A stretch of DNA of 42,911 nt from Prevotella sp. (GTDB taxonomy: Bacteria > Bacteroidota > Bacteroidia > Bacteroidales > Bacteroidaceae). Below the pieces are notes generated by a model that was not told where the DNA came from, did not search any database, and was given only the letters and a program-made list of their open reading frames with translations. Positions 26,077 to 35,163 of this stretch are shown piece by piece. The stretch is taken from NCBI GenBank assembly GCA_016286585.1, contig JAEETC010000013.1, positions 1 through 42,911 on the forward strand, given 5' to 3'. Position 1 is the stretch's first letter. Each line of letters starts with the position of its first letter. The position numbers and the translations under genes were made by a program.

Positions 26077-27069
26077 ATGAGAAGAGTCATCATTACCTGT
26101 CTGACGCTATGCCTAACTGTGGCAGCATTTGCCCAGTATATTCCGGCTTTCCCCAATAAAGAAAAAAGGGATCCTGGCACTGAATATTGGGGTAGAAGAA
26201 ATGCATTCAGGCACTTAGAGATATCGCTAACTGCTGGAACAACTGGCATCGGCCTCGATATCGCGGTGCCGTTATGCCGGTTCATGCAGTTCAGGGCAGG
26301 TTATGACCATATGCCTCAGTTCAAGAAGTCGTTTGATATAAATCTTGCAGGTGGCGGTCAAGCTGCCAGACAGTATAACAATCAGGGTTACCGAGTCAGG
26401 ACTCCGTTTGATAAGATAGAGCAATACGTATACGATCAGACAGGGATGGATTTGGACGACCATATTGTCATGAAGGGAAAGATGACCATGCATAATCTGA
26501 AGCTTCTGTTGGATATCTATCCTCTGAAATACAACAAGCATTGGCATCTCACGGCAGGTGTGTATTGGGGTCCGGAAGAGTTTGTTTATGCGGAAAATAC
26601 TCAGGAGTCCTTAAAGACACTGAATCTCATGGCATCCTATAATCAACAGTACAATCAGGCAGGTCCTGATGATGCTATTAAGGGTTATGGAGAACTTGCC
26701 CTCTATCCTGGTGATTATGCTCATGACATCATACAGGGGCTGACGGTTCATCGAACCGGAGATCCCTATTTGACAGAACCGACCGAACAACGGAAAGTTA
26801 GTGTCAGTATCAGGTCTAATGCCGTCAAGCCCTATTTCAGTATTGGCTATACAGGACGTTTGTTGAGATACCGAGACGACTGGAAAGTATCGGCAGAACT
26901 GGGTGCTTTGATATGGGGTGGTTCTCCATCGCAGCGTATGCACGACGGCATGGATTTGTCAAGAGACGTCAAGAATATCCCCGGCGGGTTTGGTGATCTT
27001 GTTGGAGTGATAGACTTTCTGAAGGCTTATCCAGTATTAAATGTCAGATTTGCAAAGACATTGTTTTGA
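26077..27069 (+). CDS. Predicted secreted/outer-membrane beta-rich protein of the T6SS operon
   Basis: Signal MRRVIITCLTLCLTVAAFAQ; alternating pattern, terminal Phe; position in operon. Confidence 0.65.
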   Translation: MRRVIITCLTLCLTVAAFAQYIPAFPNKEKRDPGTEYWGRRNAFRHLEISLTAGTTGIGLDIAVPLCRFMQFRAGYDHMPQFKKSFDINLAGGGQAARQYNNQGYRVRTPFDKIEQYVYDQTGMDLDDHIVMKGKMTMHNLKLLLDIYPLKYNKHWHLTAGVYWGPEEFVYAENTQESLKTLNLMASYNQQYNQAGPDDAIKGYGELALYPGDYAHDIIQGLTVHRTGDPYLTEPTEQRKVSVSIRSNAVKPYFSIGYTGRLLRYRDDWKVSAELGALIWGGSPSQRMHDGMDLSRDVKNIPGGFGDLVGVIDFLKAYPVLNVRFAKTLF

Positions 27070-27079
27070 GAAAATAGTT

Positions 27080-27469
27080 ATGGGAAATTTCGTTTGTCAG
27101 GGAGCAATGCTCCAATGCAGTTTCGGTATGGCACCATCGACACTGAACGTGATCGTTCCGTTACGCCCCAAATGTGGCAATATGCTGATGGCAAATATTA
27201 TGGATTTCGCGCCAATGGTGAACATTATGCCTTTTGGCATGTGTCAGTCGATGGCAAATCCGCAAGTTGCCTCCGCTACTGCTGCGGCGATGGGTGTACT
27301 TACGCCTATGCCCTGTATACCTGTGATAACAGCACCATGGAGTCCTGGAGGACAGGTGAAGGTGATGAATATGCCAGCACTCATCAATAACGCAAAGTGT
27401 ATGTGTATGTGGGGTGGAAATATCTCTATCGCCAATCCCAGTGGAAGCATGATGACGCAGGGAAAATGA
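27080..27469 (+). CDS. DUF4280/PAAR-like spike-tip protein
   Basis: MGNFVCQGAMLQCSFGMAPSTLNVIVP...CGNMLMANIMDFAPMVNIMPFGMC...WSPGGQVKVMNMPALINNAKCMCMWGG. Confidence 0.85.
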   Translation: MGNFVCQGAMLQCSFGMAPSTLNVIVPLRPKCGNMLMANIMDFAPMVNIMPFGMCQSMANPQVASATAAAMGVLTPMPCIPVITAPWSPGGQVKVMNMPALINNAKCMCMWGGNISIANPSGSMMTQGK

Positions 27470-28791
27470 AAAGAATCTTGCCTCTGCTCATCGCTCTTTG
27501 TTTCTCATTTGTCACTTCATGGGCTCAGGAGATGCATATCGAGGAGTTTGCAAAACTCAAGAAAGGACCTTTGAATATGAACCATGTGGTGACAAATAAG
27601 CAACAGGCCATCATTGACTTGAAGACCAGTGAGAAGGGGTTTGCGTTCTTGGCTGATGGTAAGATGGAGATTCAGGCTGATGAAGGTGATGGTGTGCTGA
27701 CACTCAAGACGCCTGACAAGACCGCTTTCATAGTGGTGAAGCATCCAGACTATGGCCAGCTGACATGGAAGGTGCCGACGAAAAAAGGACTGCGCAGGAA
27801 GAAACATTATACGGCTAACCTGCTGACATTCAGCCCTGATAAAGAATATAAACTGCAGAAGCAGTGGGTGATCTTTGAAATACAGCCTCAGGATGCTATA
27901 CTGACCATCGACAGCACAATGACGCTCGTACAGGGTGGTAAACAGCAATTCTATCTGCCTATCGGAAAGCATGCTTATTTAGCCGAGGCGCCGTTCCATC
28001 AGCAGGAGGAGGGCTCTTTTGAACTGACCGATGATGAGCGGCAGATAGTGACGATTGCCCTCCAGCCGATCTACTCATATCTGACTGTACGGACATCTTT
28101 GGAGGGCTGCGACATTCTGATCGACGGCCAACCGATAGGACAGATGCGTGGCACAAGTGGACATCTGCGTGAGGGTCTTCACCGACTAACGGTGTTAAAG
28201 GATAGCTTGATGTATTATGATGCCGATTTCAATATAGGATGGCGAGAGAAGAAGACTATCGAATTGACATCAGATGATTTGCGTCCGATACTTAAAACGA
28301 AAGAACGTGAGAGGGTTGTCAGGAACCAGGAACAAGAAGAAGATAAACCCATCAAACCCATCATAGCTCCAGTGACCATCAAGGCATTGGATGATAATAC
28401 AAGCATTTGGGTTAATCGTGAACTGAAAGGCTATGGCAGTTGGGAAGGAGAATTGGCTGAAGGCTTCTATCTGATTAGTACAGAAAAAGACGGGCTTGAG
28501 TCAAGGTCTACGACCCTCTGGGTTGACGATGACACGCCAAAGATGATTGAGCTTCTTGCCCCGATGGGCAGCTATGGCATGATAAACGTGCATAGCAATG
28601 AAATAGGAGCGGATGTCTACATCAATGGCAAGTTGGCAGGGAAGACGCCCTGTGTGGTCAAGGATCTGCCGTCGGGCAGCAATTGTCAGGTGAGGCTGGT
28701 AAAAGCCGGCTTCTATGAGGCTGAAAAGGAAGTCCGAATAGTTGGGAATGATCTGACAGACATTGATTTGAAGTTGAAGAAAAGAAGATAA
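27466..28791 (+). CDS. Secreted PEGA-like repeat protein
   Basis: ATGA overlap with PAAR gene; signal MKRILPLLIALCFSFVTSWAQ; PEGA-like VRTSLEGCDILIDGQPIGQMRG and VHSNEIGADVYINGKLAGKTPCVVKDLPSG. Confidence 0.7.
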   Translation: MKRILPLLIALCFSFVTSWAQEMHIEEFAKLKKGPLNMNHVVTNKQQAIIDLKTSEKGFAFLADGKMEIQADEGDGVLTLKTPDKTAFIVVKHPDYGQLTWKVPTKKGLRRKKHYTANLLTFSPDKEYKLQKQWVIFEIQPQDAILTIDSTMTLVQGGKQQFYLPIGKHAYLAEAPFHQQEEGSFELTDDERQIVTIALQPIYSYLTVRTSLEGCDILIDGQPIGQMRGTSGHLREGLHRLTVLKDSLMYYDADFNIGWREKKTIELTSDDLRPILKTKERERVVRNQEQEEDKPIKPIIAPVTIKALDDNTSIWVNRELKGYGSWEGELAEGFYLISTEKDGLESRSTTLWVDDDTPKMIELLAPMGSYGMINVHSNEIGADVYINGKLAGKTPCVVKDLPSGSNCQVRLVKAGFYEAEKEVRIVGNDLTDIDLKLKKRR

Positions 28792-28797
28792 ACGAAT

Positions 28798-29949
28798 ATG
28801 AGTGCAGGTTTCATACAGGATCGGGTCAGTGCCGCCCATGTAATGGTGGTGGGCTGCGGCGCCTTGGGTAACGAGGTGCTGAAGAACTTGGTGCTGATGG
28901 GTGTCACTCATATTGTGGCCATCGACTTTGATGTCGTGGAGATGGGTAATCTCCCCCGTTCCGTTCTCTTTTCAAAAACTGACGCAGAGAAGCATCGACT
29001 GAAGGTGGAGGTTGTGGCAGAGCGGCTTAGAGAGATGAACCCGCAAGTGGATATCAAAACGATCTGTGGTGATATCGCCTACGATGTTGGCTTGGGATTG
29101 ATTCGGCAAATGGATGTTATCATAGGTTGCGTTGACAGCCGTTGGGCACGCTATTGCATCAACCGTCTTTCAATGCGGGCAGGCATACCGTGGGTGGATG
29201 GGGCTATCAACGGGCTCGAAGGGACTGCCAGGGTGTTTATTCCGGGGAAGAACTGCTATGCCTGTAACCTCGGACCAGAGGGCCTGAAAGACTTGGCAAG
29301 GCGTATGCCCTGTTCAGGTATCATCCGGCGGCAGGAACAGGCAGGATCGGCTCCTACGACGTCCATCGTTGCTTCTATCATTGGAGCCATTGAGGTCCAA
29401 GAAGCCCTGAAACTGATACAGGCCGATTTTGGTACGTCACTCTGTGGCAGGATGTTTTATTATGATGGGGAACATGCAACCGTTCGTATCGCGGACTATC
29501 AGGCATACGATGACGACTGCCCGGAGCATGAAGAGTGGACTCCAGTCCGACCAACAGAGGTCCGTGTAACGCAGACCGTCAGTGAGGCGCTGCAACAATG
29601 GGCGCATGAATTTGGGGTTCTTGGCATAGCCAAGCGGCAAAGCGGAGCGGAATCAGTGATGCTTTGTCTGAGCAACGACTGCTTTGTTGACTATGTGTCA
29701 CGTCGTGACAATGATGAACGTGTCTCCGTCATGCTGCCAGGCCGTGCCGTAGAAGCTTTCGTGGAGCAATCATGTGCACTGAGGGGATTACCGTTAAGTG
29801 CTCTATATCAGCACGAGTACCACGATATAGGTTCTGATTTTCTCTATAAGCATCTGACTCTGGCGCAACTCGGTATTCCGCAAGAAGATATTGTACGGGT
29901 GAAGGTTGATGGACAAGATTATTATCTAAAAATGAAGAGGGGAAAGTGA
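28798..29949 (+). CDS. E1-like ubiquitin-activating enzyme (ThiF/UBA fold)
   Basis: VMVVGCGALGNEVLKNLVLMGV; IDFDVVEMGNLPRSVLF; IIGCVDSRWARYCIN; WVDGAINGLEGTARVFIPGKNCYAC; candidate catalytic RMPCSGI (Cys172); TTSIVASIIGAIEVQEALKLI; C-terminal extension LTLAQLGIPQEDIVRVKVDGQDYYLKM. Confidence 0.92.
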   Translation: MSAGFIQDRVSAAHVMVVGCGALGNEVLKNLVLMGVTHIVAIDFDVVEMGNLPRSVLFSKTDAEKHRLKVEVVAERLREMNPQVDIKTICGDIAYDVGLGLIRQMDVIIGCVDSRWARYCINRLSMRAGIPWVDGAINGLEGTARVFIPGKNCYACNLGPEGLKDLARRMPCSGIIRRQEQAGSAPTTSIVASIIGAIEVQEALKLIQADFGTSLCGRMFYYDGEHATVRIADYQAYDDDCPEHEEWTPVRPTEVRVTQTVSEALQQWAHEFGVLGIAKRQSGAESVMLCLSNDCFVDYVSRRDNDERVSVMLPGRAVEAFVEQSCALRGLPLSALYQHEYHDIGSDFLYKHLTLAQLGIPQEDIVRVKVDGQDYYLKMKRGK

Positions 29950-30728
29950 AAATAGTTAATGACTTACCTGAGATAAGGGCAGAACTTCTGCTGAACTACC
30001 TCTATCCAGAGGCAGACAGTCAATGGATTGCCCAAAACGAAGGATCTTTTTACCGCAACTACAATAGTGACCTGCTTACCTTTAACGATGAGCGGATGGA
30101 GGCCCAGACGGCACGCGACAGTTTCATCAAATTGTTGCCGCAGGGTGTCCTTACTCTGGATGATGACATGAAAGGTGAGGATGCGGCTGAGAAATTCAAG
30201 CAGACGGAACTGAGACTCAGACTTCTGCGAGAGACATTCAAGCCCATCGATTCCTTCCGGTTCCGTGACAGTCTTTTCATGGAGCGTCAGGTAGATAGCC
30301 TGCTTCAGAATAAACTGGCGTATATCCTGAATACGTATTTCGGCATTGACCTTGAGCAGATTGAAAGTCCCTACGTGCGTGAGGCCGCCATGTTGCTGCC
30401 CTATGTGAGTCGCCGTCGCGGAGACTTCGGATTTATTGCTAATCTGCTCCAGACGTTGTTGAGATGTGAGGTCGTGACTGACACAGGCCGCTATAGCCAT
30501 ACCGATGATACGCGGCAGTGGTTGCCGATGATCAGATACGAACTGATGATATCGGGACTGAGTGCTGAGGAATACCGTGAGATGGACAAGGGAATTGAAC
30601 CTCTACGTGAATTTATTTCCGAGTGGTTTATGCCTTTCGAGGTATGGTGCCAGATAGTGATTAAAGAGCACGATGTGCCCCAGCAGACAGACACACGGCT
30701 GACTCTGGGATATAATACGGAGGTTTAG
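29946..30728 (+). CDS. tssG: TssG-like baseplate protein
   Basis: GTG start overlaps E1 stop; C-terminus DTRLTLGYNTEV; followed by TssK, TssE and TssF. Confidence 0.65.
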   Translation: MKIVNDLPEIRAELLLNYLYPEADSQWIAQNEGSFYRNYNSDLLTFNDERMEAQTARDSFIKLLPQGVLTLDDDMKGEDAAEKFKQTELRLRLLRETFKPIDSFRFRDSLFMERQVDSLLQNKLAYILNTYFGIDLEQIESPYVREAAMLLPYVSRRRGDFGFIANLLQTLLRCEVVTDTGRYSHTDDTRQWLPMIRYELMISGLSAEEYREMDKGIEPLREFISEWFMPFEVWCQIVIKEHDVPQQTDTRLTLGYNTEV

Positions 30729-30746
30729 GGTTTATAGTTTACAGAT

Positions 30747-31949
30747 ATGGATATAAATGCGAGAATAAACTGGATGCCAGGTATGGAGTTGACGGCTGAG
30801 ACGTTCTCCGGAATGGCAGAACAGTGGGACTTCAGTCAGAGGCTTGCGATACGTGCGGCATTAGGCAGCAACCGTATGGGCTTGGTGCCCGGCGCACCAT
30901 TTAACTGCAGTGGTACGTTTGTCTCGAACCGCTTCGAGATTACCGGCTTCCAGTGCATGGCTCTGCTCCTTTCGGGCAGGATCGTCAATGCCGACGAAGA
31001 TGTACAAGTGCCTATTCCCATGCTCTTCGGCGACAAGTATTATCTGACTGTAGGATTCGGTAGCGATCAGGCGGAGTTCCAAAAGAAGGGAGTCCCATTC
31101 GTCAGGCCACGTTATACTTACGGTATCCACACTATGGAGGAGGTTGAGGCAAATGACCTGTTCCCACTGGCTCGATTCCATTCCGTAGATGGGGTGTTTT
31201 CCGTCGACCTCGACTATATGCCGCCATGTTTGTTGCTCACAGAGAACTCGGGTTTCAAAACTTATATCGACAAATATGTTGAGCTGATGAACGTACTTGC
31301 GACCCATGCGAACTTTGAGGATGGTGAGGGCAAACGCGCGATGTTACGCTATGTATTTATGCTTAAGGGCTACAGGTTGCAGAACACAATGCATGACTTT
31401 ATCCTGCTGACACAGGAGATCGCTCAGGCCATTGATTATTACATTGTCAAGCCTAACAGAGAAGAGTCCATCGAGGTGCCTGTTCCAAAGCAGGTTGATA
31501 TACAGGAGTGGCTGAAATGGCTCGAAGATTATATGTCAGGTGCAGCCGTTATCTTAGATGGTGTGGTATTGGAAGACCATACAATAGACTATGATATGTT
31601 ATTAGCCCAGGCTAAGAAAGAACTGTACGATCAATTGCATCCAGAACTGATCCAGAAACTGTTGGCCGACATGAAGGAGGAATTACAACAGGAGATGAGA
31701 CAGCATGCGGAGCAGATGACGACTTATATCAATGAGACACTGAAGACCGATATTCTGAATCAGCTGAATAATGAGATGATAGACCAGCGTACCAAGCTGA
31801 ATGAGATGCTGTCAGAGAAGTTTAGCGAAATGGGCAAACAACTCAGTGAAACACTTTACGAAAAGTTGTACTTCGATTTGTTCGAGAACCTGTTCAATGC
31901 TCTTTATGTGCCAGAGCCTGAAGAGGAGAAGTTTGTTCCGTTGATTTGA
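30747..31949 (+). CDS. tssK: TssK-like baseplate protein with long C-terminal coiled coil
   Basis: INWMPGMELTAETFSGMAEQWDF N-terminus; ARFHSVDGVFSVDLDYMPPCLLL. Confidence 0.75.
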   Translation: MDINARINWMPGMELTAETFSGMAEQWDFSQRLAIRAALGSNRMGLVPGAPFNCSGTFVSNRFEITGFQCMALLLSGRIVNADEDVQVPIPMLFGDKYYLTVGFGSDQAEFQKKGVPFVRPRYTYGIHTMEEVEANDLFPLARFHSVDGVFSVDLDYMPPCLLLTENSGFKTYIDKYVELMNVLATHANFEDGEGKRAMLRYVFMLKGYRLQNTMHDFILLTQEIAQAIDYYIVKPNREESIEVPVPKQVDIQEWLKWLEDYMSGAAVILDGVVLEDHTIDYDMLLAQAKKELYDQLHPELIQKLLADMKEELQQEMRQHAEQMTTYINETLKTDILNQLNNEMIDQRTKLNEMLSEKFSEMGKQLSETLYEKLYFDLFENLFNALYVPEPEEEKFVPLI

Positions 31950-31971
31950 GAAGTTAAAGAAGTAAGAGGTT

Positions 31972-32427
31972 ATGACTAGTATAAGCATTCCACTACAACT
32001 GACAGGCAAGGGACTGCGACGGGAGGAAGACCAAAAGAGGGCGATTGATGCAGCTATCGGGCTCATTATATCAACTGAGCGGTTCAGCACTCCGGCCGAT
32101 GCACAGTTTGGGTTCGTGTTCAACAATCTGCGTTTTGAGATGTTCAACGAGAATGAAGGCGTGATTTTCGACTCAGGTGACACGGACACCATGAATTATG
32201 TTCAGGGAATCTACGACAAGAAGATCTCCGGTTCTTCGAAAAGTATCAATACTTTTGCTGCAGAACTGAAGACTGCCATTATGAAGTATGAGCAACGCTT
32301 GGATGACATCTCGGTGTCGATGACCTATATCAGGGAGGAACGTCAAATTTATATTACCGTAAAAGGCGTTATTGCAAATAGTAAGGAAGATTATGTTTTT
32401 AACAAGGTCATCAAAGTCTGGAATTGA
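31972..32427 (+). CDS. tssE: TssE-like (gp25-like) baseplate protein
   Basis: SIPLQLTGKGLRREEDQKRAIDAAIGLIISTERFSTPADAQFGFVFNNLRFEMF. Confidence 0.65.
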   Translation: MTSISIPLQLTGKGLRREEDQKRAIDAAIGLIISTERFSTPADAQFGFVFNNLRFEMFNENEGVIFDSGDTDTMNYVQGIYDKKISGSSKSINTFAAELKTAIMKYEQRLDDISVSMTYIREERQIYITVKGVIANSKEDYVFNKVIKVWN

Positions 32428-32459
32428 CGGAATGACAATAAATATAAAGTTCAGAGTGA

Positions 32460-34163
32460 ATGAAACAAACCATATTTGAGACACGGCAAAGGGCGGAGGA
32501 GTTGTTGCTTGAGGCAATCAATATCTGGAGGCAGAGCGATGACAACGATAAGCTTGAAGGACTGGAAAATGATCCCGTGCTCAGGCTCATGATAACGGCC
32601 ATTGCCTATCAGACTAACGAGAGCATCAGTGACCTGGAAATGATGAAGACCGAGGTCTTGGAAGAATTTGCCCAGTTGCTGACGCCCTATGAGGTAGGGC
32701 ATGCCGTACCAGCTACCGCTGTCATCGAGACATTGCCGCAGGACTCACTGACTGAAATGGATGTCGATGACCAGAGTAGCTTCCTTCTCTCTGGAACGAA
32801 TTTCGCGTTTATGCCTCTGCTGAAGACACGCATTCTGAATGCCAAGGTGAATTCCGTGGTCAGAATCGACGGTCGGCGATGGAAAGTAGGTCTCAGTTTC
32901 AATTCGCCGGTACGTGACCTTTCAGGTTTCGCATTTGCTGTCAACAGCCCTAATTACCAGGATCTCACAGTGAGCATCAAAGGTATGCAACTGCCGCTCA
33001 TTAAGCCCTGGAATTATTCTGAGTTGCCACTATCCGGCAGTTTTGGGTTGGACACGATTATCTACAACCGTTCACAGACCTATGAAGCTTCGACTGCCAG
33101 TCTGGACCTTTTTGCCCGGCAGAATATTCGCATTTTCGTCATACAACCATTCACACCATTGCCGGCATTTGCATCGGGAGTGGAATCGGTCGATCTTATC
33201 TTTGAGTTCTCTGGCATCACCGAAAATTTCGTCTTTAACGCGAAGAATCTTTCACTGAACCCCGTCATTTTAGTGAATGCCCAGAAACATCAGACGACCT
33301 TATCAGGACAGACACCTATTGCCCGTGTGGCAGGATTCGATAAAAACGAAAGTTCCGCCAATCAGCAGTTCCTCCACGCCATTCGTCCTTCTGAGGAACA
33401 GATCTATGGAAACAGTCTGGTGGAGGTACGCAGGGTGGCAGCTGATCGCTTCAATCAGGGACGGCTTGTCAAGCTGCTGAATTCTGTCATAGCAAGATTC
33501 TATTCCGACTACTATGCCTTTCAGAATATTCAGGGTATCTCTGGAGACAAGACAATACAGTCATTGCAGGAGATTCTTACTCGACTGATGGAAGCGGCCC
33601 AAAAGGATCAATTCCGTCAAATTCCAGGAGTCTACTTACTTCTTCGTAACTCCAACCTTATTCAGTCAGGGAAAGGCAGTGTGGATGTCAGCTATCTTAC
33701 AACGGCAGGGGCTGCTGTGAACGCTTCGCTGAACACAGACAGCACGTTCACTGTGCCGGTGGGTCTGGCGGCTGGGGATACGCATCAGATTGCCGTTCCT
33801 GTCTTGGGCAGGGATGAGATTACGGAAGAGGGTGCCATGGCGAGCCTCTCACGGTATTATATCGCTACGTGTGACCGTATCGTGACACCGGCTGACATCA
33901 AACTGTTCTGTTACAACGAACTGTTGACGCGATATGGCATTGTGAGGGAGATGGTGAAGCAGCTGTCAGTTAACCGCCGTATTCAGAAGGACCGGCATAG
34001 TTGCGGGTATGAGATTGTGGTGGATATTGTTTTGGCTGACAATCCTTTCGTTAAACGTAGCTTTGCAGAAAAAATCTCCCAAGTGGAGATCTTGATGCAG
34101 AAGATGATAGAGGTAAGGAGCACCAATATTTATCCGGTGACAGTGACGATTAGGATGTTATAG
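32460..34163 (+). CDS. tssF: TssF-like baseplate protein
   Basis: 567 aa; PEVGHAVP-type motif (TPYEVGHAVPATAVIETLP); IFVIQPFTPLPAF; C-terminal VDIVLADNPFVKRSFAEKISQVEILMQKMIEVRSTNIYPVTVTIRML. Confidence 0.8.
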   Translation: MKQTIFETRQRAEELLLEAINIWRQSDDNDKLEGLENDPVLRLMITAIAYQTNESISDLEMMKTEVLEEFAQLLTPYEVGHAVPATAVIETLPQDSLTEMDVDDQSSFLLSGTNFAFMPLLKTRILNAKVNSVVRIDGRRWKVGLSFNSPVRDLSGFAFAVNSPNYQDLTVSIKGMQLPLIKPWNYSELPLSGSFGLDTIIYNRSQTYEASTASLDLFARQNIRIFVIQPFTPLPAFASGVESVDLIFEFSGITENFVFNAKNLSLNPVILVNAQKHQTTLSGQTPIARVAGFDKNESSANQQFLHAIRPSEEQIYGNSLVEVRRVAADRFNQGRLVKLLNSVIARFYSDYYAFQNIQGISGDKTIQSLQEILTRLMEAAQKDQFRQIPGVYLLLRNSNLIQSGKGSVDVSYLTTAGAAVNASLNTDSTFTVPVGLAAGDTHQIAVPVLGRDEITEEGAMASLSRYYIATCDRIVTPADIKLFCYNELLTRYGIVREMVKQLSVNRRIQKDRHSCGYEIVVDIVLADNPFVKRSFAEKISQVEILMQKMIEVRSTNIYPVTVTIRML

Positions 34164-34204
34164 TTTATGGTTTACAGTTGATTACATTGAAGGATTTTTG
34201 AGAT

Positions 34205-34522
34205 ATGGATGATTTTTTATTGGATATTGTGTATAAGAACAAGACCGTTCGGTTCAAGGTGGTCAATCCCAGTGCGCCGCTGAGTGCGCTGATGACCAAC
34301 CTTCGCCATGCTATCGGTGAAGATGGTAAGTTTATCTTTGACTTCCCATCGATTGATGAGACGGGGGCTCCGCTCGACTATTTCTTTGGGAAAGAAGACC
34401 CCGAAGTACATGAGATACGTGTACTTCGTCCGAGAATAGGCCGTAATGACCAGACGCTTCTCGACTATAATGTTCAGAGTGGCGATAAAGTGTTCTTGAT
34501 GCCAGACCCGTTCCCTGGATGA
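34205..34522 (+). CDS. Ubiquitin-like (beta-grasp) protein with exposed C-terminal Gly
   Basis: 105 aa; C-terminus TLLDYNVQSGDKVFLMPDPFPG resembles ubiquitin [22 protein letters not shown]; followed by E2 gene. Confidence 0.85.
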   Translation: MDDFLLDIVYKNKTVRFKVVNPSAPLSALMTNLRHAIGEDGKFIFDFPSIDETGAPLDYFFGKEDPEVHEIRVLRPRIGRNDQTLLDYNVQSGDKVFLMPDPFPG

Positions 34523-34564
34523 TGGCGAAGTTAACAGTTCAAAACCCGGAGTTCATAGAGAGAA

Positions 34565-35125
34565 GTGATGGATAGGGAGAAATTGAGAGGACGCGACCGG
34601 AGACTGTTGTATGAATGGCAGCAGTTGGAAGCCAGGTTTGACGGACGGCATGACATCTCGTGCCAGCCTATACGTTATAATGCCACCGGTCTTCCTACGG
34701 CCTATCTCGTCAATTATCGGATAAAAAGTATCTGTGGTGTTGCTGATATGGAACATTTCGGAGAGCATGATGTGCAGAACCCGCCCATCTTCGCTGCAGA
34801 TTATCAGATGAGGATTAACTTGACTGACGGCTATCCGTCGGTCGATGCGCCAGCGGTATTCGGATTCCTGACCCACGACGACGAGGGACGACCAATTCCC
34901 CATCCTTGGCATCCGAATATCCGCTTCTTTGGCGATTTTGCAGGAAGGGTGTGTATCAATATGCCAGACACTTATACTGACCTGGCTTGGGCTGTGCAGC
35001 GCGTGGCACAATACCTGCGCTATGAGATATACCACGCCACGAACGAACCACCGTACCCCGAAGACCAGAAGGTTGCCTCATGGGTTATCAGGCAGGGGGA
35101 ACCTAACGGATGGACGGTGTTTTAA
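34565..35125 (+). CDS. E2-like ubiquitin-conjugating enzyme (UBC fold)
   Basis: YQMRINLTDGYPSVDAPAVFGFLT...WHPNIRFFGDFAGRVCIN: YP element, HPN (116-118), catalytic-type Cys130. Confidence 0.88.
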   Translation: MMDREKLRGRDRRLLYEWQQLEARFDGRHDISCQPIRYNATGLPTAYLVNYRIKSICGVADMEHFGEHDVQNPPIFAADYQMRINLTDGYPSVDAPAVFGFLTHDDEGRPIPHPWHPNIRFFGDFAGRVCINMPDTYTDLAWAVQRVAQYLRYEIYHATNEPPYPEDQKVASWVIRQGEPNGWTVF

Positions 35126-35163
35126 TGGTGAAAAGGTAAATAAATAAAAAGGCGAAAGAATAG

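Noticed and set aside
20722-34163. Prophage tail or extracellular contractile injection system instead of T6SS
   Set aside because: ClpV-, TssK-, TssF- and TssG-like genes and Bacteroidetes Hcp genes present; no phage head, packaging or integrase genes seen
34205-34522. Ubl as a YukD/EsaB-type protein of a T7SS
   Set aside because: No EccC/EssC, WXG100 or other T7SS genes; neighbours are E2, TssF and E1, and the protein ends in Gly
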